A stretch of 44,692 nt of DNA from CAYWOS01 sp964459985. Its GTDB lineage: Bacteria; Bacillota; Clostridia; Christensenellales; Aristaeellaceae. The position numbers were made by a program, and so were the translations under genes. Of this stretch, positions 7,017-14,626 are shown one piece after another. The notes beneath the pieces were generated by a model. The model had not been told where the DNA came from. It did no database searches and saw nothing but the letters and a program-made list of their open reading frames with translations. The stretch covers positions 1 to 44,692 of the forward strand of contig CAYWOS010000014.1 in NCBI GenBank assembly GCA_964459985.1, in the 5' to 3' direction. Every line of letters starts with the position of its first letter. Position 1 is the first letter of the stretch.

Positions 7017-8579
7017 TTATTTCGCGTAATCGGTGCTTCTGGTTTCGCGGATGACGTTGACGCGAATCTGGCCGGGGTATTCCATTTCCTTTTCGATGCG
7101 GCGGGCAATGTCCTTGGCGAGCACCTTGGTGCCCTCGTCGGTGACATCCTCGGGCTTGACCATGATGCGCACCTCGCGGCCCGACTGGATGGCGAAGCAT
7201 TTCTCGACGCCGGCGAAGGAATTGGCGATCTCCTCCAATTTTTCAAGGCGCTTGATGAAATTGACCAGCGACTCGCGCCGAGCGCCCGGACGCGCCGCGC
7301 TGATGGCGTCGGCCGCCTGCACGAGCACGGCTTCGACGGTCTGCGGTTCGACGTCGTTGTGATGCGCCAGAATGGCGTGGATGACGTCGGGGCTTTCGTG
7401 GTATTTCCTCGCCAGCTCGCCGCCCAGCGATACGTGCGTGCCCTCCTGCTCGTGATCGACCGCCTTGCCGATATCGTGAAGTAAGCCCGCGCGCTTGGCG
7501 AGCGCGACGTCGGCGCCCAGCTCGGCCGCCATGAGCCCCGCCAGATGGCTGACCTCGATGGAGTGTTTGAGCACATTTTGACCGTAGCTGGTGCGGAATT
7601 TCATGCGGCCGAGCAGCTTAACCAGTTCGGGATGAATCCCGTGCTGCCCCGTCTCGAAGACAGCCTGTTCGCCCGCCTCGCGGATCTGGTTGTCGACCTC
7701 TTTTTTCGCCTTTTCGACGCATTCCTCGATGCGCGCCGGATGGATGCGCCCGTCCATGATGAGCTTCTCGATGGCGATGCGCGCCACCTCGCGGCGGACG
7801 GGATCAAACGCCGAAATAATGACGGCTTCGGGCGTATCGTCGATAATCATATCGACGCCGGTCGCCGTCTCGATCGCGCGGATATTGCGACCCTCGCGGC
7901 CGATAATACGGCCCTTCATATCATCGTTGGGCAGGTTGATGACCGATACCGTGGTTTCCGCGACGTGGTCGGCGGCGCACTTCTGGATGGCGAGCGCGAT
8001 GATATTGCGCGCTTTCTTTTCGCCCTCCTCCTTTGCCTTGCCTTCGATGTCGCGCACCATGGCGGCGGCGTCGTGGAACGCCTCCTTCTGCACGCGCTCG
8101 ATCACCAGCTGCCGCGCCTCGTCCTGCGTCAGCACGGCGATGCGCTCAAGCTCGTTGATCTGCTTGGCTTTGACCGCCTCGACCTCCGCCTGCATATCGT
8201 CGATGCTCTTTTCCTTGGCGTCCAGGTTTTCCTCGCGCGTCGCCAGCTGATCGCGCTTTTTATCGAGCGATTCTTCCTTTTTGTCGAGCGTTTCCTCGCG
8301 CTGGATCATGCGGCGCTCATTGCGCTGCAATTCGGCGCGGCGATTCCTGATTTCCTTGTCCAGTTCGGTTTTTTCGTGAAGGATGCTTTCCTTCGCTTCG
8401 AGCAGCATTTCCTTTTTCTGCTCGTCCGCCTTTTTGGTGGCGTCGTCCAGCAGCTTTTTCGCGTACTCTTCCGTTTTGCCGATCTTTTTCTCTACGACGT
8501 TCCGGCGGTAGGCAAAGCCGAAATATGCGCCCGCGGCGCCGCCCACGACCAGTCCGACAAGAATCCATAACCAGTCCAC
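7017..8579 (-). CDS. rny: Ribonuclease Y
   Basis: RNase Y is the membrane-bound endoribonuclease that starts mRNA decay in many Firmicutes. The GTG at 8579 is chosen because AAAGGAGG lies 7 bases upstream; it gives 520 residues, the same length as the Bacillus enzyme. Residues 1-22 (DWLWILVGLVVGGAAGAYFG) are a membrane anchor. A long Lys/Glu-rich coiled coil follows (~25-200). Next is a KH domain (GRIIGREGRNIRAIETATGV) and then an HD domain with the metal pair in AGLLHDIGKAVDHE. All expected parts are present. It is preceded by a leader of about 275 bases. Confidence 0.98.
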   Translation of the reverse strand: MDWLWILVGLVVGGAAGAYFGFAYRRNVVEKKIGKTEEYAKKLLDDATKKADEQKKEMLLEAKESILHEKTELDKEIRNRRAELQRNERRMIQREETLDKKEESLDKKRDQLATREENLDAKEKSIDDMQAEVEAVKAKQINELERIAVLTQDEARQLVIERVQKEAFHDAAAMVRDIEGKAKEEGEKKARNIIALAIQKCAADHVAETTVSVINLPNDDMKGRIIGREGRNIRAIETATGVDMIIDDTPEAVIISAFDPVRREVARIAIEKLIMDGRIHPARIEECVEKAKKEVDNQIREAGEQAVFETGQHGIHPELVKLLGRMKFRTSYGQNVLKHSIEVSHLAGLMAAELGADVALAKRAGLLHDIGKAVDHEQEGTHVSLGGELARKYHESPDVIHAILAHHNDVEPQTVEAVLVQAADAISAARPGARRESLVNFIKRLEKLEEIANSFAGVEKCFAIQSGREVRIMVKPEDVTDEGTKVLAKDIARRIEKEMEYPGQIRVNVIRETRSTDYAK

Positions 8580-8853
8580 TTCGTTTCCTCCTTTCGTTTT
8601 CTTCATAAATTCATGCCAAAATCATCGAAAGCCGCACAAAAACATCCGTTTTCATACGGCTAAAGCTGTATCCTGATTACTGATCCGCCGCGTATGCGCG
8701 CGCCGCGCCCTGATACGGACATACCCGGACGCCTGCGATGAAGCGCCCGATATGGTAAACGGCAAATGCCTGCTGGAACCATCCGAGAAGCAAGTGTATC
8801 CAGAAAACAGCCAACCCCACGCGCCCGCGCGAAATGAGGCTTTTCAGCCGATC
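8580..8853 (-). other. Long 5' leader of rny
   Basis: This 274-base stretch lies between the rny promoter and start codon. It has no good gene. A frame from GTG 8820 to the stop at 8677 (47 codons, hydrophobic and Trp-rich) is open on the minus strand, but it has no ribosome site and only about two thirds G/C at third positions, unlike neighbouring genes. The leader may carry control of rny expression; I cannot name a known structure in it. Confidence 0.45.
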
Positions 8854-8859
8854 ATACGT

Positions 8860-8889
8860 ATTTTACAACGGCATCGGCGCTTCTGTCAA
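8860..8889 (-). promoter_or_regulatory. Promoter of rny
   Basis: On the minus strand a perfect TTGACA (8889-8884) is followed after 18 bases by TAAAAT (8865-8860). Confidence 0.75.
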
Positions 8890-8949
8890 GCACTTTTATT
8901 GATTGAAAACGCGAAGGTTAATTGTAAAATAATGACCGCCCCTCAGAAA

Positions 8950-8991
8950 GCAGAAAAATGAATGACCGCCCCTCGGAAACCCGAAGGGCGG
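8950..8991 (-). terminator. Terminator of the PadR operon, with a repeated flank
   Basis: On the minus strand CCGCCC-TTCGG-GTTT-CCGA-GGGCGG type pairing (8991-8966, one mismatch) runs into TCATTCATTTTT. The 14-base outer arm AATGACCGCCCCTC (8961-8974) is repeated exactly at 8931-8944, 30 bases away, so half of the terminator has been copied. A possible plus-strand promoter (TTGAAA 8903, TAAAAT 8925, spacing 16) precedes the copy but faces no gene. Confidence 0.75.
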
Positions 8992-9008
8992 CCGGCGCGG
9001 GACGCGGG

Positions 9009-10565
9009 TCAGGCGTCCTCGAAGGTCAGGCGGATCGAGCCGTTGGAAGTGAACGCCTCGAGGGGGATTTCACCCGCCTGATGCGGCGGCAGGCTGTTCT
9101 TGCCGTTGGAGGTCCCGCTCGAAATGCGGTAGATGCTGGCGTTCCCGGGCAGCGTGCCCGTGATGGCGGCGTTTGAGGTGCGCAGACGGTAGGCGCGCGC
9201 GAGCAGCTTTTCAACGTTCAGGCCGCCGTTGTTCGTGGTGAGCGTCAGCGTTCCATCCGCCTTGACGATCGCAGCCGTCAGGCGGCTGTTGGAGGTGACG
9301 AGCGTGATATCGCCGCCGCCGAACACGCTTTGCGCGTCCAGATGCGAATTGCTGGTGCGCGCCTCGATATCGCGCTTGACGTTGACGCCGTGCAGCTCGA
9401 TGCGGCTGTTGCTGGTCTTGAGGTTCAGGGAAATCATCGACGCCGTGTCGCAGCGAATAGGCGCGTTGCTGGATTTGAGGCGCACGGCGCCCAGCCCGCG
9501 CAGCGAGGCAAGCGACATGCCGGCGTTGCTCGTGGTCAGATCCAGATCGATCAGGCTGTCCTGCGGCACGCGCACCACGATGTCAGGAATGCTGCGATGG
9601 AAGGAAAAGCCGTGCTTGAACAGGCGGAACATCTGATTGCCGTCAAGGATGCTGTTGCTCAAGCGCTTGAGGCACAGATTGCCGTTCTCAAAGGACGTAT
9701 CGTACAGCGTGAACTCGTCGGTGTAGTAGCTGACGGACGCCTCGCCCGCGTCGGATTTCTCGATGCGAACGCCGACGTTGCCGGCGGACACGGTAATGAC
9801 CTTAACGGCGTCGGCGGGCGCTTTCACGGTCTTGATCACCGGCTCCGAAGGCGCGTCGGATCCGGCGCGCGCCGCGCTTTTCACCTGCGCCTCCGCCTCG
9901 CGCAGCGCTTCCCTCGCGGCGGCGATGGCCTCGCGAGCCGCGCTTTGCGCCATATCCGCCGCTTCGTGGACGGTGTTCTCAATGGTCGATTCGAGATCGG
10001 CGCCGCGCTCCGTGAAGCGCTCCGCTTTTTCTTCCCACGTCGCCTGCCTCGCCTCGCGTTCGGCCTGCCGCGCTTCCCGCTCTGCCTGCCGCGCCGCGCG
10101 CTCGGCCGCGCGCTCGGCAAACCGCGCGTCGATCTCGTTGATGCGCTCGCGCGCCTCGTTCATCCGCTCGCTCACGTCGTCCCGGACGCGGCTGCCGTTA
10201 TCCGCCGCCTGATCGCTCAAGGGCATGGTTTCCACGACGACCTCCGGCTGCGCGGGCGCTTCCTGCACGGACGCTTCCTGCACAGACGCTTCCGGCGCGG
10301 GCGCTTCCGGCGCGGGCGCGTCCTGCGGCTCCGCTTCCTGCGCGGGCGTTTCTTCCGCGATCGGCTGCGCGCCGTACTCGGCGCGGAACCGCGCGGCGAT
10401 GGCCTCGATGGATTCCATTTTGTCCGTGGCGTCCTCCTCGCTCATGCCGTCCTCGATGCGGTCGTCGAGCATTTCGGCATAGAAGGCGAGCGCGGCCGAG
10501 CGGTTTTCCTCATTCAGAAAGTCGAGCGAGCGGGCAAGCCCTTCCAGATATTCGCTGCGATTCAT
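9009..10565 (-). CDS. HAAS-domain / DUF4097 beta-helix fusion protein
   Basis: The protein has 518 residues. Residues 1-66 (NRSEYLEGLARSLDFLNEEN ...) are a HAAS/DUF1700-like helical domain, a partner module of PadR-regulated systems. Residues ~67-110 are an Ala/Pro/Glu linker with imperfect PAPEA/VQEA repeats. Residues ~130-235 are a charged coiled coil with AERAARQAEREARQAERE repeats. From ~255 the DUF4097 part has eight TSN/SSN/TTN turns (TSNAG, SSNAP, TSNSR, TSNSH and others), an Asn-rich ladder of a beta-helix. No signal peptide or membrane segment is visible, which is unusual because HAAS proteins often have membrane helices. ATG 10565 has AGGAG 10 bases upstream. It is the last gene of the PadR operon. 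Confidence 0.85.
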   Translation of the reverse strand: MNRSEYLEGLARSLDFLNEENRSAALAFYAEMLDDRIEDGMSEEDATDKMESIEAIAARFRAEYGAQPIAEETPAQEAEPQDAPAPEAPAPEASVQEASVQEAPAQPEVVVETMPLSDQAADNGSRVRDDVSERMNEARERINEIDARFAERAAERAARQAEREARQAEREARQATWEEKAERFTERGADLESTIENTVHEAADMAQSAAREAIAAAREALREAEAQVKSAARAGSDAPSEPVIKTVKAPADAVKVITVSAGNVGVRIEKSDAGEASVSYYTDEFTLYDTSFENGNLCLKRLSNSILDGNQMFRLFKHGFSFHRSIPDIVVRVPQDSLIDLDLTTSNAGMSLASLRGLGAVRLKSSNAPIRCDTASMISLNLKTSNSRIELHGVNVKRDIEARTSNSHLDAQSVFGGGDITLVTSNSRLTAAIVKADGTLTLTTNNGGLNVEKLLARAYRLRTSNAAITGTLPGNASIYRISSGTSNGKNSLPPHQAGEIPLEAFTSNGSIRLTFEDA

Positions 10566-10570
10566 ATCAT

Positions 10571-10744
10571 TCACACTCCTGTCCTTAATAATTGAAAGGG
10601 ATGGGTTTCATACGTGCTCCTGCCGCCCGCGCATTCGATCAGGCACTCGTTGAGCGTATGCTGCCCCGGGTCGGTCGTGGCGTAGAGCTTGCCGAGAAAA
10701 GTGAAGGGTTCCGTGATCCCCTGAATGTAGTCGTTCCGTTCCAT
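10571..10744 (-). CDS. Small protein of unknown function in the PadR operon
   Basis: This 57-residue frame lies between padR and the HAAS-DUF4097 gene. It starts four bases after the padR stop, with GGGAGGG 7 bases before its ATG. Its stop (10573-10571) lies between the ribosome site and the start codon of the next gene. Residues 1-44 use G or C at the third position in about 84% of codons, like real genes here; the last 13 codons do not, since they overlap the next ribosome site. The protein begins MERNDYIQGITEPFTFLGKL and contains ECLIECAGG, with two Cys. I do not recognise a family. No membrane segment or signal peptide is visible. Confidence 0.7.
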   Translation of the reverse strand: MERNDYIQGITEPFTFLGKLYATTDPGQHTLNECLIECAGGRSTYETHPFQLLRTGV

Positions 10745-10748
10745 ATCG

Positions 10749-11072
10749 TTATCCCTCCCGGTACTCGTTGCGCTGGCGGATGAACTCGTACACCTTGCCG
10801 ACCTCCGCCCACTCCGTCATGAAATCATTGAGCTTTTGCTGACCGCCCTCGGTGATGGCGTAGTACCGGCGCAGGCGGTTATTGCGCTCGACCGAGTACA
10901 CCCGCAGGCAGCTTGCCGCCTCCAGACGGCGCAGTATGGGGTACAGCGTCGATTCCGACACCTCGATGACCTCGGATACATCCTTAATCAACTGATAACC
11001 GTACGAATCGCCCGCCTTGAGCAGCGACAGCACGCACGCTTCCAACAGACCGCGTTTCAACTGAACATCCAA
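10749..11072 (-). CDS. PadR-family transcriptional regulator
   Basis: This 107-residue protein is a short PadR regulator with a winged helix-turn-helix: LLEACVLSLLKAGDSYGYQL, then VSESTLYPILRRLEAASCLR (recognition helix) and the wing RRYYAITEGGQQKL. The C-terminal helix for dimer formation is short (EWAEVGKVYEFIRQRNEYRE). The start is a TTG with AGGAGG 7 bases upstream. It is the first gene of a three-gene operon and most likely represses its own promoter, which contains a perfect inverted repeat. PadR-HAAS-DUF4097 operons often answer envelope stress or antimicrobial compounds; that role is inferred here. Confidence 0.93.
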   Translation of the reverse strand: MDVQLKRGLLEACVLSLLKAGDSYGYQLIKDVSEVIEVSESTLYPILRRLEAASCLRVYSVERNNRLRRYYAITEGGQQKLNDFMTEWAEVGKVYEFIRQRNEYREG

Positions 11073-11119
11073 CTTCGTTCCTCCTCTCGCCAGTCGGGCA
11101 ATTCCTCCTGACGTGAAGT

Positions 11120-11148
11120 ATTATATATCACACAGTATTCTGTGTCAA
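11120..11148 (-). promoter_or_regulatory. Consensus promoter of the PadR operon with an operator
   Basis: On the minus strand TTGACA (11148-11143) and TATAAT (11125-11120) are exactly 17 bases apart, a full sigma-A consensus. The spacer contains the perfect inverted repeat ACACAG-N4-CTGTGT (11130-11145), which overlaps the -35 box by three bases. A regulator bound there would block RNA polymerase, so this is the likely PadR operator. Confidence 0.9.
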
Positions 11149-11324
11149 GCATTATTTTGAAATTAATTATATTTTCTTTACGGATGGGTTTGACGCGTCC
11201 GGCAGAGCGAATCAACGACAAAAAAGCCGCCCGAAGGCGGTATCCAGAAAACTACATGAAGGCGGTATCGGGCGCTGCGCGCCTGCGACGGCAAAGCGGG
11301 GAGCGTCAACTGTCCGGGACGCGC

Positions 11325-11540
11325 GGACGCGGATGTTCGGAGCGGCGGCGCGGCGGTCCGGGGCACAAACGGCATTTCCGAACAGACGCGGCGTTGACGC
11401 GCGGCGCGAGTATTCGAGCTGCGCGGAGGCGGATAATCGAAGCGCGGGCGCGATATTTCGCGACGCGCGGCGCGAGTATCCGGAGCACAAACGGCATATC
11501 CGAGCGAACGCGGCGTTGACGCGCGACGCTTTCCGCGCAA
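11325..11540. repeat. Degenerate tandem array with ~20 bp period (downstream of rplQ)
   Basis: The non-coding stretch 11149-11554 contains about ten units of a GC-rich 10-12 base block alternating with a short A/T-containing core such as GAGTATTCG, GATAATCG, GATATTTCG, GAGTATCCG or GCATATCCG. Core positions are near 11333, 11353, 11373, 11392, 11409, 11432, 11452, 11475, 11495 and 11514, a spacing of 17-23. A larger unit with GCACAAACGGCAT and ACGCGGCGTTGACGCGCG occurs twice (about 11363-11403 and 11484-11525). The array begins about 180 bases upstream of the padR promoter and lies just beyond the rplQ terminator. The open frames over it look like by-products of the period. Confidence 0.75.
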
Positions 11541-11554
11541 TCGGCAAGGACAGT

Positions 11555-11592
11555 AAAAGGGACTGACGCGACGAAACGCTTCAGTCCCTTTT
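11555..11592 (-). terminator. Terminator of the S10-spc-alpha operon
   Basis: On the minus strand AAAAGGGACTGA (11592-11581) pairs perfectly with TCAGTCCCTTTT (11566-11555) around a 14-base loop. The U-rich end lies in the stem's descending arm. It stands about 40 bases beyond rplQ. Confidence 0.9.
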
Positions 11593-11634
11593 TCGATGAG
11601 GAAACGCGCGGACGCGCTTCTCGCTCACACGGGA

Positions 11635-12147
11635 TTACACAAGCTCCAGAATGACCATTTCGGCGGCGTCGCCGCGACGGGGTCCGAGCTTGTAGATGCG
11701 GGTATAGCCGCCCGCGCAGTTCTTTTCCTGATTACGGGCGCGATACTTCGGGCCGTACTCGCGGAAGAGCTTCTCCACCACGGGATGCTTGTTATCCTTG
11801 GTGCGCTCCTTGTAATCGCTCTTGCTCTCGTCGTCCTTCTTGAGCTCCCTGATATCGTACAGGTACGACATCATGAGGCGGCGGGCATGGAGCTTGGAGG
11901 GCAGATCGTTCGTGAAGGTCTGCTTCACGATCTGCTTTTTGTCGTTGTAGAATTCCTTTTCAATCTCGGTGGTCTGATCGTACTCGCGGATGGCGAGGGT
12001 GATCATTTTATCGGCAATGCTGCGGACTTCCTTCGCCTTCGCCTCGGTGGTCTCGATGCGGCCGTACCAAAGCAGATTGGTGGTCAAGTTCCTGAGCATC
12101 GCTTTACGCTGGCTCGCGGTGCGGCCAAGCTTGCGCTGACTTGCCAT
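11635..12147 (-). CDS. rplQ: 50S ribosomal protein L17
   Basis: The N-terminal ~100 residues are standard L17 (KLGRTASQRKAMLRNLTTNL, ETTEAKAKEVRSIADKMI). The length of 170 is about 50 more than the Bacillus protein: the extra residues sit mainly between ~72 and ~145 (NDKKQIVKQTFTNDLPSKLH ... KSDYKERTKDNK), before the conserved end GGYTRIYKLGPRRGDAAEM. Such long forms are, as far as I recall, common in Clostridia. L17 lies near the exit tunnel of the large subunit. It has AGGAGG and starts 15 bases after rpoA, as the last gene of the operon. Confidence 0.97.
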   Translation of the reverse strand: MASQRKLGRTASQRKAMLRNLTTNLLWYGRIETTEAKAKEVRSIADKMITLAIREYDQTTEIEKEFYNDKKQIVKQTFTNDLPSKLHARRLMMSYLYDIRELKKDDESKSDYKERTKDNKHPVVEKLFREYGPKYRARNQEKNCAGGYTRIYKLGPRRGDAAEMVILELV

Positions 12148-12162
12148 GCGGCATTCCTCCTA

Positions 12163-13110
12163 TTACTCTTCGGTCGGGCGCAGACCCAGACCCAATGCCT
12201 GAAGCTTCTGCTCGACTTCTTCCAAACTCTTCTTGCCCAGGTTGCGCACCTTCATCATGTCCTCCTGATTGCGCTGCACAAGCTCGGCGACGGTGTTGAT
12301 GCCGGCGCGCTTTAAGCAGTTGTACGCGCGGACGGACAGATCCAGATCCTCGATCGTCATTTCCATGACCTTGCCGAGCTTGTTGTCCTCGGGTTCGGAC
12401 ACGCTGACGGACATCGAATGATCGGTCAGCCCGATGAACAGCGAAAGCTGTTCGGTCAGGATACGCGCCGCCATGCTGATCGCCTCGTCGGGCTGCACGC
12501 TGCCGTCCGACCAGACCTCGAGCGTCAATTTGTCATAATCGGTGATCTGCCCTACGCGGGTGTCCTCGACCGTGTAATTGACCTTGGTGATGGGCGTGTA
12601 GATGGAATCGATGGGGATGACGCCGATCGCCGTCTGCTGCGACTTGTTCTTGTCGGAGGAGACGTAGCCCTGCCCCTTGTCGACGGACAGCCACACATGC
12701 AGCTTCGCGCCGTCGCCGAGCGTGGCGATATGCAGATCGGGGTTGACGATCTCGACCTCGTCGTCGACGCGGATATCGGCGGCGGTCACTTCGCAGGGGC
12801 CGACGGCGTTGATCTCCAGCATCTTGACCTGATCGGTGAAGAGCTTGAGCGAAAGCTCCTTGAAGTTCAGGATGATCTCGGTCACGTCTTCCTTGACGCC
12901 CGGGATGGTGGAAAACTCATGCTGCACGCCTTCGATATTGACGCTGGTGACGGCGGCGCCGGGCAGCGAATTGATGAGCACGCGCCGCAGCGCGTTGCCC
13001 AGCGTATGGCCGAAGCCGCGCTCGAGCGGCTCGATCACAAAGCGCCCGAAGGTGTTGTTTTCCGCCTTTTCGACGCACTCGATGCGCGCCTTTTCGATTT
13101 CGACTATCAC
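12163..13110 (-). CDS. rpoA: DNA-directed RNA polymerase subunit alpha
   Basis: The product has 315 residues. The N-terminal domain that forms the dimer and nucleates polymerase assembly is clear (RFVIEPLERGFGHTLGNALRR). The C-terminal domain that touches DNA and activators is present (LDLSVRAYNCLKRAGINTVA, VRNLGKKSLEEVEQKLQALG). The start codon is GTG at 13110, with AGGAGGG upstream. It sits between rpsD and rplQ, the normal place in the alpha operon. Confidence 0.98.
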   Translation of the reverse strand: MIVEIEKARIECVEKAENNTFGRFVIEPLERGFGHTLGNALRRVLINSLPGAAVTSVNIEGVQHEFSTIPGVKEDVTEIILNFKELSLKLFTDQVKMLEINAVGPCEVTAADIRVDDEVEIVNPDLHIATLGDGAKLHVWLSVDKGQGYVSSDKNKSQQTAIGVIPIDSIYTPITKVNYTVEDTRVGQITDYDKLTLEVWSDGSVQPDEAISMAARILTEQLSLFIGLTDHSMSVSVSEPEDNKLGKVMEMTIEDLDLSVRAYNCLKRAGINTVAELVQRNQEDMMKVRNLGKKSLEEVEQKLQALGLGLRPTEE

Positions 13111-13166
13111 GGATTAAGTCCCTCCTATCGGATTCCGTCGGTTGAGGGGATTGACATCGGGAGACA

Positions 13167-13793
13167 TTAGCGGGAGTAATACTCGACGATCATGTTCTCC
13201 TGGAGCGTGAAGTCAATATCATCGCGCGCGGGGAGGGCGGAAACCGTGGCGGTCAATTCGTCGGCGTTGACGGTCAGCCACTTGGGAACGATGCGGCTCG
13301 CGCCCTCGCGGGCGACCTTGAACAGCTCCATTTCCTTGCTGGCCTGGCGGACGGTGATGACGTCGTTGAGCTCGAGCTCGTAGCTGGGGATATCAACCTT
13401 TTTGCCGTTGACCAGGAAGTGGCCGTGCAGCACAAGCTGACGAGCCTGAGGACGGGAAGCGGCGAAGCCGGTGCGGTAAATCACGTTGTCCATGCGGCGC
13501 TCAAGCAGCTGGAGCAGATTCTCGCCGGTGATGCCCTTCATGGTGGTGGCGCGCTCGTAGGTGCGGAAGAACTGGCCTTCGAGCAAACCGTACGCGCGGC
13601 GGGCCTTTTGCTTTTCACGGAGCTGGACGCCATACTCGCTCATCTTGCGCTGGCGCGCCTGACCGTGCTGACCCGGAGGAGTGGGACGCTTGCCGACGGC
13701 GCACTTTTGCGAAAAGCACTTCTCGCCCTTGAGGAAGAGCTTGGTGCCCTCGCGGCGGCACAGACGGCACACTGAGCCTGTATATCTTGCCAT
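13167..13793 (-). CDS. rpsD: 30S ribosomal protein S4 (zinc type)
   Basis: S4 (208 residues) starts assembly of the small subunit by binding 16S rRNA. The N-terminus carries four Cys in CRLCRREGTKLF...GEKCFSQKCAVG, the zinc-binding (C+) form. The S4 RNA-binding domain follows (RRMDNVIYRTGFAASRPQAR, LVLHGHFLVNGKKVDIPSYE). In Bacillus rpsD is a separate transcription unit; here it lies within the alpha operon between rpsK and rpoA, as in E. coli. Confidence 0.98.
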   Translation of the reverse strand: MARYTGSVCRLCRREGTKLFLKGEKCFSQKCAVGKRPTPPGQHGQARQRKMSEYGVQLREKQKARRAYGLLEGQFFRTYERATTMKGITGENLLQLLERRMDNVIYRTGFAASRPQARQLVLHGHFLVNGKKVDIPSYELELNDVITVRQASKEMELFKVAREGASRIVPKWLTVNADELTATVSALPARDDIDFTLQENMIVEYYSR

Positions 13794-13810
13794 TTTTGGG
13801 ACCTCCTACC

Positions 13811-14215
13811 TTACACTCTTCTACGTTTGGGCGGACGGCAGCCGTTGTGCGGGATGGGCGTCACGTCCTTGATCATGGTCACGTCGAGACCGGCGGTTTG
13901 AAGCGCGCGGATGGCGGCTTCACGCCCCGAGCCGGGGCCTTTGACGAACACGTCGACCGAGCGGAGACCGAACTCCGTCGCGGCCTTGGCGGCCGTCTCG
14001 GCGGCCATCTGCGCGGCGAACGGCGTCGATTTCTTGTTGCCGCGGAAGCCCATGCCGCCGGCGGAAGCCCACGACAGCGCGTTGCCCGTCACGTCGGTGA
14101 TGGTGACGATGGTGTTGTTGAACGAAGAACGGATGTGCGCGACGCCGCGCTCGACGAGCTTCTTTTCACGGCGCTTGCGCGATACCTTCTTAAGCGTTGC
14201 TTTTTTGGGTGCCAT
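13811..14215 (-). CDS. rpsK: 30S ribosomal protein S11
   Basis: The product has 134 residues. It shows the S11 core IRSSFNNTIVTITDVTGNAL, the GFRGNKKSTPFAAQMAAE stretch, and the basic end DVTPIPHNGCRPPKRRRV, with the Asn-Gly site of isoaspartate formation (PHNGCRPPK). S11 lies at the platform near the decoding site. GGAGGG stands before the ATG. rpsD follows 17 bases later. Confidence 0.98.
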   Translation of the reverse strand: MAPKKATLKKVSRKRREKKLVERGVAHIRSSFNNTIVTITDVTGNALSWASAGGMGFRGNKKSTPFAAQMAAETAAKAATEFGLRSVDVFVKGPGSGREAAIRALQTAGLDVTMIKDVTPIPHNGCRPPKRRRV

Positions 14216-14257
14216 TTCTATCCCTCCGACCCGAAATTGGGTTTCGTTGAAGAAACT

Positions 14258-14626
14258 TTACTTCTTCTTATTGCCGACCGTGCGCTTGGGGCCCTTGCGG
14301 GTGCGCGCGTTCTGCTTGGTGTTCTGTCCGCGCACGGGAAGCCCGCGGCGATGACGGACACCGCGATAGCTGCCGATCTCGACCAACCGCTTGATGTTGA
14401 GCGAAACCTCGCGACGGAGATCGCCCTCGACCTTGAGGTGATGTTCGATGTATTCGCGCAGCTTGCTGATTTCGTTTTCGGAGAGATCCTTGACGCGCGT
14501 GTCGGGATTCACGCCGGTGCCGGCGAGAATTTCCTTGGACACGGAAAGGCCGATGCCGTAAATATACGTCAGGCCGATCTCGACGCGCTTCTCCCTGGGC
14601 AGGTCAACGCCCTGAATACGTGCCAT
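14258..14626 (-). CDS. rpsM: 30S ribosomal protein S13
   Basis: The product has 122 residues. It has the S13 N-terminus ARIQGVDLPREKRVEIGLTY and the basic tail RRGLPVRGQNTKQNARTRKG that reaches to the P-site tRNA. The ribosome site is GGAGGTG. The gene starts 191 bases after rpmJ, an unusually large gap within this operon that holds three hairpins. Confidence 0.98.
   Translation of the reverse strand: MARIQGVDLPREKRVEIGLTYIYGIGLSVSKEILAGTGVNPDTRVKDLSENEISKLREYIEHHLKVEGDLRREVSLNIKRLVEIGSYRGVRHRRGLPVRGQNTKQNARTRKGPKRTVGNKKK

Noticed and set aside
8677..8820. A 47-codon hydrophobic minus-strand frame in the rny leader
   Set aside because: It has no ATG and no ribosome site, and third-position G/C is only about two thirds. 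It was not listed as a gene.
8752..8961. A 69-codon plus-strand frame upstream of rny
   Set aside because: It lies antisense to the rny leader and promoter, has no ribosome site and uses codons unlike neighbouring genes.
11178..11547. Arg/Ala-rich frames on the minus strand over the downstream repeat array
   Set aside because: Several frames are open at once because of the short period and base composition. None has a start signal.
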